Shown in pieces: positions 37,542 through 45,872 of a stretch of DNA of 64,000 nucleotides. A program made the translations under genes and the position numbers. Every line of letters starts with the position of its first letter. The stretch's first letter is position 1. Origin of the DNA: Ostreococcus lucimarinus CCE9901 (Eukaryota; Chlorophyta; Mamiellophyceae; Mamiellales; Bathycoccaceae); assembly GCF_000092065.1 (NCBI RefSeq), contig NC_009368.1, positions 310,001 to 374,000 of the forward strand, given 5' to 3'. A model generated the notes under the pieces. It had not been told where the DNA came from. It saw nothing but the letters and a program-made list of their open reading frames with translations, and did not search any database.

Positions 37542-38422
37542 ATGCCGACGAGGTGCGGGCGATGAAACGGCGAGCGATGCGATGCGTTCGATCGGGCGCG
37601 ACGTCGCGGCGCGCGCGCGGTCGCGCGCGCGACGGGAGGGGCGAACGCGGCGTGGACGCGATGGCGAGCCCTAGCGATCGGTGTGCGGCGTGGACGCGCC
37701 CGGGCGAGCGGCGCGAACGCGCGCGGGCGCTCGCGCGCGCGCGGTTGGGCGTGCGGGATTGCGATGCGTCGTTTCGAGGCGCGCGCGGGCGGGCGTGCGG
37801 GGGAGACGCGCGCGTTCGACGCGCGCGTTCGGCGCGTTCGGAGGCTTTAGGGTTTTTAGGAGGACTCGACGCGGGACGCGTCGCGGAGCGCGCGGCGCGG
37901 TGGTTCGCGCGATGGCGCGAGAGCGATGGAAAAACTTCGGAGAATCGTCGACTGACCGAGGACGTGTGTTTGTTTGCGCGCGCGATTAGGTTGCATAAGA
38001 ACCGCAAGAAGCGCGGGCACGTGTCCGCGGGTCACGGCCGTATCGGTAAGCACCGCAAGCACCCGGCGGGTCGCGGTATGGCGGGTGGTCAACACCATCA
38101 CAGAATTATGATGGATAAGTATCACCCGGGTTACTTCGGTAAGGTTGGTATGCGTCACTTCCACAAGCTCAAGAACCACTACCACTGCCCGACCATCAAC
38201 ATTGACAAGCTTTGGACGCTCGTCGGCGAGGAGAAGCGTGAGGAGTGCGCCAAGAACACGTCTCAAGCGCCGGTGATTGATCTCACTGATCACGGTATCT
38301 TCAAGCTTCTCGGTAAGGGTCAACTCCCGAGCCAACCGGTCGTGGTGAAGTGCCGTTACATTAGCAAACTCGCCGAAAAGAAGATCAAGGATGTCGGCGG
38401 CGCGTGCATTCTCACCGCGTAA
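37542..38422 (+). CDS. RPL27A: Cytosolic ribosomal protein uL15 (RPL27A), two exons
   Basis: Exon 1 is only 11 nt (37542-37552, ATGCCGACGAG); exon 2 is 37990-38422. The 437-bp intron has donor GTGCGG, ACTGAC at 37951-37956 and acceptor TAG. Splicing gives [20 protein letters not shown], the standard start of RPL27[38 protein letters not shown] and the end VGGACILTA complete a 147-aa protein of family length. It is a component of the 60S subunit. The intron itself is open in some frames and Arg-rich but not coding. Promoter shared divergently with bL9 (259 bp). Confidence 0.96.
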
Positions 38423-38585
38423 AGGGCGTCTCTCGAATTCGGGTTCGTCTTCTGGGTAGTCTGGGATTAGTACCGCGCGTTGTTATGAGTAACATTCATC
38501 TCACGCGTTCATCAACCTAACCACATCCATCGAGCACGACTCCGCCCGCCTCACTCGTCGCCGCGCCGCGGAATATTCACTTCAA

Positions 38586-39182
38586 ATGTACCACGTCCTC
38601 ATCGCCGCTTTCGCCACCTGCGTCGCGTGCGAGCTCTTCGAGACCGAGAAAATCTACGCCACCGATGATTACGCGATCGCCAAGCGTCGCATCGAGCTCG
38701 CGCGCGAGCGCATCGCCGTCGCCGAGGCTCAAGTTCGCGAAAAAGGCGAACGGAAGAGCGCGCGTTTGGAGCAAGCGCAAGTCGCGCTCGTGCACGCCGA
38801 GCAAAAGATGAAACAGATGTGCATGGCCACGGGACGGACGTTCATGATCGTTACGTTCATCGGCGCCACGGCGGTCAGATGGTACTACTCGTACCCCGAA
38901 CAAAAGACTGGGTTCCGACTGCCGTTCGCCGCGCCGATGCGCTGGGCGCTCGGAACTGGCGAAGACGAACGCGATTTAAATCCCACCGCGGCGTATTTCA
39001 TCGTGACGTATCTCTGGCGCGTGGTGTTCGGGGATGTGCTGGGGCGTAAGACGAGACAGATCGAGGCGTATTGGAGCACAAAGGACACGGAACGTTACAT
39101 GGCCGCGCATCGACAAACCTTCAACTCGTTGACTCGCGACTCTACGATGGCGGTGGCGCCAAAGGTGAAGAAAATGCGATGA
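38586..39182 (+). CDS. TMCO1: TMCO1-like ER membrane protein (Oxa1 superfamily)
   Basis: A 198-aa protein: an N-terminal hydrophobic segment (MYHVLIAAFATCVACELF), then a long charged helix hairpin (RIELARERIAVAEAQVREKG, EQAQVALVHAEQKMKQM). Two further hydrophobic segments follow (TFMIVTFIGATAVRWYY and AAYFIVTYLWRVVFGDVLG), with a short F-R-L-P-F-A-A-P motif between them. This TM-coiled coil-TM-TM order, the size and the LPF-P motif fit TMCO1 in the GET1/EMC3/TMCO1 group, a part of the ER translocon for multipass proteins. Sequence similarity outside the motif is low, so GET1 remains possible. Confidence 0.6.
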   Translation: MYHVLIAAFATCVACELFETEKIYATDDYAIAKRRIELARERIAVAEAQVREKGERKSARLEQAQVALVHAEQKMKQMCMATGRTFMIVTFIGATAVRWYYSYPEQKTGFRLPFAAPMRWALGTGEDERDLNPTAAYFIVTYLWRVVFGDVLGRKTRQIEAYWSTKDTERYMAAHRQTFNSLTRDSTMAVAPKVKKMR

Positions 39183-39272
39183 TCACGAACGCGTGTGATA
39201 GATTAGTAGATAGTTTTGTAGCCAGTTGAGCGCTTATTATTACATACGGCTTGGGAAAGGGGGAACAAATTA

Positions 39273-41211
39273 TCAATCCTTGTCGAAGGAGGAGCTCACG
39301 GAGATTTCGCGTGAATCGTACTGGTCCAAATCGTCCGTGGGGTCGGCTTGAAGCAAGCTCGCGAATTCGTCCATGTCGATTTTACCGTTACCATCGATAT
39401 CAGCCTCACGGATACACGCCTTGACGATGGCGGCGCGAACTGAATCGTTTGATTCGCTTGACTCTTCGAAAATCAATTGCGCCACTTCCTCGGCGTCAAT
39501 TTGACCGCTATTGTCCTTGTCGAGAATGTTGAACGCACGCTCGACCCACTTGGGGTACTCACTCGTCTGTTCAATCTTTTCCCAATCCAACAGCGCGGCG
39601 ATGAATTCGTTGACATCAATCAAACCGTCGCCAGACGTGTCCAACGAACCTAAGAGCTGCTTGCTCTCTCGCCCTGTGACGTCGTATCCAATCTCCCTCA
39701 ACCCCACCTCGAGCTCGCCGAGCTCGGACCATGTTATCACCTGAAGTGTCCAACTTCGCGAACAATGCTTTCAAGGTCTCGATGTCCGCATCTCGGGCTT
39801 GGGACAACGTCTTGATGTCGTCTTCGTCCTCGCTCAAGAGTTCTCGGGCGATGAGCCTGAGCACCGAACGCTTGAGCAAACCTTGAGTGGCGAAACGCTG
39901 CAGTCGAGCGACGACTTGACCGTCCAACGCGGAATCCTGCCCCTTTGCTGCCTTTGCCTTCCAACTCGCCGACGTCTGCGTGAGCCAGGGGTGAAGGAGC
40001 GCAGCGCGAGCTATCGGTCGGGCTTCAGGATCGCGATCGAGTAGTTTGCGCACAAAATCCTTCGCCTCGTCGCTCACTTGGGACCAGGGATCGGACTCGA
40101 GGTCAACTTCGTCCTCAAGAATAGCCCTAAACACTTCCTTGGCGTTCGGTCGAGCGTTGACTTTATCGATGAAAGGCAGACGCCCGCTCAAAAGTTGATA
40201 GGCGACGACGCCGGCGGACCACACATCGGCTTGACTGCCGTAGTTGCGTTCAATCACCTCGGGTGCCATGTAGCTCGGCGTTCCACATCGGCGCGCGAGC
40301 ACTTCTCCTTTGGGGGGCAATTTACCCGCCAAACCGAAATCCGTGGCTTTGAGAGGCGAGTCGTCATCTTCGGTTTGGAACAAAAAGTTATCCGGTTTGA
40401 TGTCGCGATAGATAATCCCCCGACTGTGGCATTGCACCGCCGTCCGCAGCACGCTCTTCACCAATTGCGCCGCCTTTTGCTCGCGATAATCATTAGAATC
40501 GTTCATAGAGATGCGATCGAGCAACTCTCCGCCCGAGCACAACTCCATGAGAAGATGTACGCACTCGTCGTCTTCAAACGCGTCGTAAAGGTACACCACG
40601 CTCAACGAAGCTCCGATGGTTTGCATCACCTCCACCTCGTTCCTCAGCTTGCCGTGATAATACTGCACCGCCGCTTTCGATGCCGGCGCAGTCTTCCACG
40701 GCGCCTTCTTCAGCGTCTTCAACGCGAACGCCTCCCCGGTTTTCTTGCTCGTCGCCTTGCGCACGACGCCGTACGACCCCGCCCCCAGCGGCTCCTCATC
40801 CAAGCTCGGCACGTCGTACAGCTCGTGCAGATCCCTACGAAACCCAAAATCTGGTTTTAACTCTTCATTCGTGAAATCATCGAACGGACTATCGATCGTA
40901 TCCGCCACCTTCGGCGCCGGTCGTCTTCGCTCGCTCGGCGTCGCGCTCTTCTTCTTCTTCCCGCCCGCGCTCGCCTTCCCCTTCGACCCTTTATCGTCAT
41001 TCTTCGCCAACCAATCGCTCAGAAACCCTCGTCGCACGACCTCTACCCCTCGTCGCGCGTCCGCGTCGCGTCGCGCGAGCCGCGTCGCCGCCGTCGACCG
41101 ACCGCGCGCTTTATCTTCCCTTTTCCAACTTCCACCCCTCGCGATCGCGCGCGCGACCGCCGACGCCCGCGTCGTCGTCGCGCACCGCGTCGTCGTCATC
41201 TCGCACGACAT
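39273..41211 (-). pseudogene. CDPK-like kinase, apparently missing an 8-bp repeat unit
   Basis: A Ser/Thr kinase (GAGSYGVVRKA, FALKTL, YRDIKPDNFLF, TDFGLAG, CGTPSYMAPEV) is followed by a CDPK-type junction and four EF-hands (for example DTSGDGLIDVNE, DKDNSGQIDAEE and DIDGNGKIDMDE). The frame breaks inside the first EF-hand loop at about 39730: one frame gives LDTSGDNM, the other ITWSELGELE. One more copy of the 8-mer ATAACATG would join them as DTSGDNMITWSEL and make the span 1947 nt, a multiple of three. Without it the calcium-binding half is lost. The N-terminus (MTTTRCATTTRASAVARAIA) is transit-peptide-like, with no Met-Gly myristoylation site. Start 41211 or 41199. Confidence 0.75.
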
Positions 41212-41335
41212 TCGCGGCCGTCCGAGCTCGCGCTTCGCCCGCCGCGCGTCGCGCTTTCGCGTTTTCGTCGATTTCGCGCGTCGTCCCGATCGCGCGGTCG
41301 GTCGACGTCATCACATCGCGTCGTCGCGCGCCGCC

Positions 41336-42239
41336 ATGGGCGCGTCGCACAGCGCCGAAGCGGCGATCATCGACGGTAAGACGATCGCGTCGACGATTCG
41401 CGCGGAGATCAAGGGCGAAGTCGACGCGCTGCGCGCGAAGCACGGTAAAGTTCCGGGACTCGCGGTGGTCATCGTGGGCGATCGCAAGGACTCGCAGACG
41501 TACGTCCGCATGAAGCGCAAGGCGTGCGAAGAGGCGGGCATCGAGAGCTTTCACGCCGAACTCCCGGCGAGCGCGAGCGAGGCGGAGGTGCTGGCGACGG
41601 TGCGGAAGTTTAACGCGGACGCGCGCGTGCACGGGATACTGGTGCAGCTGCCGCTGCCGAAAGGGATGAACGAGGAGCGCGTCCCTGGCGGAGATATCGC
41701 TCGAGAAAGACGTCGACGGGTTTCATCCGGAGAATATCGGGAAGCTGGCGATGAAGGGACACGAACCGCTGTTTGCGCCGTGCACGCCGAAGGGGTGCGT
41801 GGAGCTGCTGAAGCGAAACGGGACGGTGTTATCCGGAAAGAACGCCGTCGTCGTCGGACGATCAAACATCGTCGGCATGCCGGCGGCGATGCTTTTGATG
41901 AAGGAAGATTGTACCGTAACCGTGGTGCACTCTAAGACGCGGGATCCGAAGAGAATCTGCCGCGAAGCCGACGTCATCGTCGCGGCGTGCGGGAGCGCGG
42001 AGATGGTGAAGAAGGATTGGGTGAAGAAGGGCGCCGTCATCATCGACGTCGGTACGAACAGCGTGGACGATAAGACCAAAAAGGCTGGCTATCGCTTGGT
42101 CGGCGACGTCGACTTTGCCGAGGTTAAGAAGGTGGCGAGCGCCATCACGCCCGTGCCGGGCGGCGTCGGTCCCATGACCATCGCGATGCTTCTCTCCAAC
42201 TGCCTGGATTCTGGCAAGCGAGCCATCGCCAAGGCGTAA
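41336..42239 (+). pseudogene. FOLD: FolD (methylene-THF dehydrogenase/cyclohydrolase), +1 frameshift in CCC at 41683
   Basis: The first frame runs MGASHSAEAAIIDGKTIAST to [12 protein letters not shown]; the second runs [20 protein letters not shown] to the stop at 42239. Removing one C from CCC at 41683-41685 joins them exactly as in FolD enzymes (span 904 = 3 x 301 + 1). The substrate-binding Y-V-x-x-K (TYVRMKRK), the PCTPKGC motif, [14 protein letters not shown] and the [15 protein letters not shown] ending are present. The enzyme interconverts 5,10-methylene- and 10-formyl-tetrahydrofolate. The protein begins MGASHS, a possible N-myristoylation site, and has no transit peptide. The gene shares a 124-bp divergent promoter with the kinase. 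Confidence 0.88.
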
Positions 42240-42377
42240 TCTCATCTTTCGCTCGTCCATGGGTCCTCTATTTTTAATACGTATCGTCGTTGAATTCATT
42301 CTTCACTCTCGTTCGTCCCCGCGTCCCGAAGTTCAAACGCCGACCAGCTGTCGCCAGTCATCGCCGCGCCCTTCGCC

Positions 42378-44756
42378 ATGCGGGGCGCGCCCCCGCCCCT
42401 GTACCCGTGGCAGGCCGAAGCGATAAACCTCGTCGCCGCGTCGCGTCGCTCGCTGTGCTACACGGCGCCCACGGGCGGCGGTAAAAGTCGCGTCGCCGAT
42501 GAGTTGTTACGACTGTCCCTGACAAACTTTCCCGCGGCGAAAGCGCTCGTCGTGCTGCCGTACGTCGCGCTCGTGCGGGAAAAAGTGGCGTCGTTGGAGT
42601 CGTTGTTACGCCCGCTCGGGATCAAGGTGAGGGGCTACGCCGGGGTGGAGTGCGAGGGGGCGCCGTTGGGGAGCTCGAGAGAGCGCTGCGCGGTGACGAC
42701 GATTGAAAAGGCGTCGTCGTGCGTCAATAGACTGTTCGAAACGGGCGAGATATCGCTGCTCAGCGTCGTGGTGGTGGATGAGCTGCACATGGTCAGCGAA
42801 GACGAACGTGGGTGCGCGCTGGAGGGGATGTTGGCGAAGATACGACACGGAGTGAAGTCGGGAAAGGTGTCGAGCGACGGCCCGCAAATCGTGTGCATGA
42901 GCGCGACGGTGGGAAAGTCATCGATGGAACGCTTAGCGAGGTGGTTAGACGCGGAGATTTACGTCAGTCATCATCGGCCGGTGGAGTTGAAAGAGTACGT
43001 GGTGTGCGTGGGTGGGGTGTATGCGAAGGAGAATCGAGGTGAGGCGGGCTGGGAGCTGACGCGCGTGGCCGATTCGCCGTCGCGAGTGGAGTTGGAGATC
43101 GTCGCCGAACTGGTTGGTCAAGTGTTCGTCAACGCGCACAGCTCGTTGGTATTTTGCTCGAGCAAGAGTCAGTGTTCAGTTTATGCGACGAAATTGGCGA
43201 GCTTGCTTCCGGTGAATCCGAACACGGCGCACCTGCGAGAAGAGTGCGTGGCGAGACTCTACGAAGCTGCGGAGGGCGAGCCCGACCAAGCGCTAGTAGC
43301 GTGTGTTCGCTCCGGTCTCGCGTGGCATCACGCCGGATTAACGACGGCAGAGAAGAGAGTAATCGAAGAGGGCTTTCGAGCTGGTGCGATTTTAGCGCTC
43401 ACATGCACGACGACTCTTGCTGCGGGCGTCAACTTGCCCGCTCGCCGTTGCGTCATCCTTCGCGGCTTCATCGCCGGTTTACCGACGCCTTCGATGGCTC
43501 AGTACAAACAAATGGCTGGTCGAGCTGGAAGAAAAGGGCAAAGCGATTTCGGTGAATCTTTCCTAGTCACGACGAAACAAGAGGCCGTGGATTGGGCGCG
43601 AAATCTAGTACTCGGCGAGCTACCGGCTTTGGAGTCGCGTCTGTTTCCTCCTGCAATCAAGCGCCATGACATGCCCGTGACGCCAGAACAACGACGGTTT
43701 TATCTCGAATCCATCGCGTGTGGAGTACTCAAGACAAAGGAAGACGCCGGTGAGCTGGCTTGTCGCACGTTTGCTTGGACATCTGGACGCGATAACGCGT
43801 CAATTCTCGCCCGTCAAAGCCGAGCGTTGAAGGAAATTTACGAAAAAGGGCTGGTTGTCGCGCGCTCCGGCGCGCATTGCGCTGAGTGGTGCTCTACTCC
43901 AGAGGGATTCGCGTTCTACAAGTGTACTTTACCGATAGCACACGCTAAGACGCTGCGGAAAGAGTTGTCTTTCGCGCTTACGAATGGATTGAATCTTTCG
44001 ACGAAGACGCACTTGCTATTCTTTTGCGTGTCGAACGAAACCAACGTCTTCGCAGCAAACTTGAATTGGCACGCGTGGAGCGATTGGATGAGTCGATACG
44101 ACAGTATTCATGAACTTGGGGAGAAACATTTGAATGTCACCCGACAGTACGCAGAAAGAGCGCAGCATCGACAAGGGATATCAGACCAAGCCAAGGCGAC
44201 TCGGTCGCGCCATGAGCGTCTCGCTGCGGCGTTGCTGTTGAGCGACGTGTTGGCGAGCGACGACACCACCGTCGACATTGCGCGCAAATGGTCAACGTTA
44301 TCGAACAATCCCGTCAACCGTGGGATGATTCAATCTCTTCAAAACAGCGCGGCGACGACGGCGGGCATGGCGAGCGTGCTGTGCGAACAGTGCGGCTGGC
44401 ACGCGCTCGCAGGTCTTTTGCAAAACGTTAGCGAAGAGTTGCAAGCTGGCGCGCGACGAGAGCTATTACCGCTGATGCGTCTCGAAGGCATGACCGGCGC
44501 AAGAGCACGAGCTCTACATAACGCCGGACTAACGACGCCTGCGAAAATCGCGGCACTTCAGAGCGATAAGTTTGACAAGCTGCAAGATGCTTGCCTGCGT
44601 TCGCTGACGCGATCGAGAAACGGCGGCTTGGATCAAGCCATGCGTACCACGGCGTGGAGAATCGCAAGCGCTCTCGTGCAATCGGCTCGTGAAGCGACAA
44701 TCGAGGAGGCGAAACGGGCGTTGGAAGACGATTCTAACGCTGAATGGTTAAATTAA
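42378..44756 (+). CDS. HELQ: HELQ/POLQ-type superfamily 2 helicase
   Basis: A 792-aa protein. Motifs: Q-like YPWQAEAINLVA, Walker A APTGGGKSRVADEL, VDELHMVSEDERG (Walker B DELH), CMSATVG (SAT), and the C-terminal helicase lobe with ALTCTTTLAAGVNLPA and QYKQMAGRAGRKG. DELHMVSEDERG is characteristic of the Hel308/HELQ and Pol theta helicase group. The C-terminal region has the ratchet/helix-hairpin-helix-like MRLEGMTGARARALHNAGLT. No polymerase domain follows, so HELQ is favoured; a role in fork repair is inferred. First ATG gives a short N-terminus without the long disordered extension of animal HELQ. Confidence 0.85.
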   Translation: MRGAPPPLYPWQAEAINLVAASRRSLCYTAPTGGGKSRVADELLRLSLTNFPAAKALVVLPYVALVREKVASLESLLRPLGIKVRGYAGVECEGAPLGSSRERCAVTTIEKASSCVNRLFETGEISLLSVVVVDELHMVSEDERGCALEGMLAKIRHGVKSGKVSSDGPQIVCMSATVGKSSMERLARWLDAEIYVSHHRPVELKEYVVCVGGVYAKENRGEAGWELTRVADSPSRVELEIVAELVGQVFVNAHSSLVFCSSKSQCSVYATKLASLLPVNPNTAHLREECVARLYEAAEGEPDQALVACVRSGLAWHHAGLTTAEKRVIEEGFRAGAILALTCTTTLAAGVNLPARRCVILRGFIAGLPTPSMAQYKQMAGRAGRKGQSDFGESFLVTTKQEAVDWARNLVLGELPALESRLFPPAIKRHDMPVTPEQRRFYLESIACGVLKTKEDAGELACRTFAWTSGRDNASILARQSRALKEIYEKGLVVARSGAHCAEWCSTPEGFAFYKCTLPIAHAKTLRKELSFALTNGLNLSTKTHLLFFCVSNETNVFAANLNWHAWSDWMSRYDSIHELGEKHLNVTRQYAERAQHRQGISDQAKATRSRHERLAAALLLSDVLASDDTTVDIARKWSTLSNNPVNRGMIQSLQNSAATTAGMASVLCEQCGWHALAGLLQNVSEELQAGARRELLPLMRLEGMTGARARALHNAGLTTPAKIAALQSDKFDKLQDACLRSLTRSRNGGLDQAMRTTAWRIASALVQSAREATIEEAKRALEDDSNAEWLN

Positions 44757-44814
44757 AACCAGGCTAGTAGGCATAGGTAGAATTAGACGTAGAGAATAAT
44801 AGGCAGCGGCGCGA

Positions 44815-45768
44815 TTACTGAAACGGCAAAGAGATGCCGAGCCCCTCGTTACCCGGAGCACGGTACTTCTTCTTGTTCGGAGTCGTCAATCTAAAGCTCT
44901 TGATCGTCTCGTCGAACCCACGGGCGAGCTCGTCCCAGTAAATCTCGGGGGCGCTCGAACTCAGCGTGTACAAGTACCCATCCCGCTCAACCGTCACGCC
45001 GTAACTGTGTCGAAACGTCGTCGCCTCCGGCTCGCGCAAATTCGGTGAGCCTTGCGATATGTACTCGTAGTAATAATACGGCACATCATCGATGACGTTG
45101 ATGATCGCGTTATCCACCTCGGCCAGACTCACGCGCTGTCCGCTCGCCACCCGTCCCGTGGCTTTATCCGCCAGAACCGCGTTCGCCACCTGCTTCGCCG
45201 TCCACTCCTTCACGGCTTTCGATTCAAGCGCTGGGGGCGTGTTGCTCACCGTCACCACCGTCGTCAACGGTCCTTTAAAACTCAACAACTCGTACACGAT
45301 GCGTTGCCGAGCGTTCGGCGACATCGGCTCCGCGCTCGAGTACGTATCCCGCTCTCGGCTCACCGCCCAACTGATCGGCTTCCCGCTCTCCGCTTCCACC
45401 GCGTACGTGAACTCATACGCCAAACTCTCGCTCACCACGCGCTTCTTCTCGAGTTCGCGAACCTTCGACGCCGTCGGCGGCGCCGCCGCTTCGATCGCCG
45501 CCGCGCCGTCGATCGCCGCGTCGTCCTCCTCCCCGCGCGCGCCCGGCGCCGAAACGACGCTCGCGACGCTCGCGAGCGAGAGCACGTGCACGAACGCCCG
45601 GCGCGAGGGCGCGTTCGCGCGCGCGGTGTCGTCGCGCGCGTCGTCCCCGACGACGGCTCGACAGGATAGGCCGACGCTCTGGCGCCGCGCGACGGCGCGC
45701 GCGGGACGCCTGCGAGCGTCCAAGGACGCGAAAACGCGCGCGAGCGATGCGCGAGACATCGCAAGCAT
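44815..45768 (-). CDS. PsbP-domain protein, thylakoid lumen
   Basis: A 317-aa protein with a bipartite targeting sequence: an Arg/Ser/Ala transit part, then a twin-arginine lumenal signal, SRRAFVHVLSLASVASVVSA ending in an A-x-A-like cleavage site (PGARG). The mature region has YEFTYAVEAESGKPISWAVS, DVPYYYYEYIS and the PsbP-family end FDETIKSFRL. It is one of the PPD (PsbP-domain) proteins that assist photosystem assembly, rather than PsbP itself, judged by the divergent core. The start at 45768 or the next ATG at 45759 both fit. Convergent with the helicase gene, 58 bp apart. Confidence 0.8.
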   Translation of the reverse strand: MLAMSRASLARVFASLDARRRPARAVARRQSVGLSCRAVVGDDARDDTARANAPSRRAFVHVLSLASVASVVSAPGARGEEDDAAIDGAAAIEAAAPPTASKVRELEKKRVVSESLAYEFTYAVEAESGKPISWAVSRERDTYSSAEPMSPNARQRIVYELLSFKGPLTTVVTVSNTPPALESKAVKEWTAKQVANAVLADKATGRVASGQRVSLAEVDNAIINVIDDVPYYYYEYISQGSPNLREPEATTFRHSYGVTVERDGYLYTLSSSAPEIYWDELARGFDETIKSFRLTTPNKKKYRAPGNEGLGISLPFQ

Positions 45769-45872
45769 GTGTGCGGGCGAGGCGGGGGGCGTCGGGAAGT
45801 GCGGCGGTTTCGCGGCGGCGACGGCGCGGCGACGAATTCGCGCTGTGCTTTCGCGCTGCTAATCATAACGTT

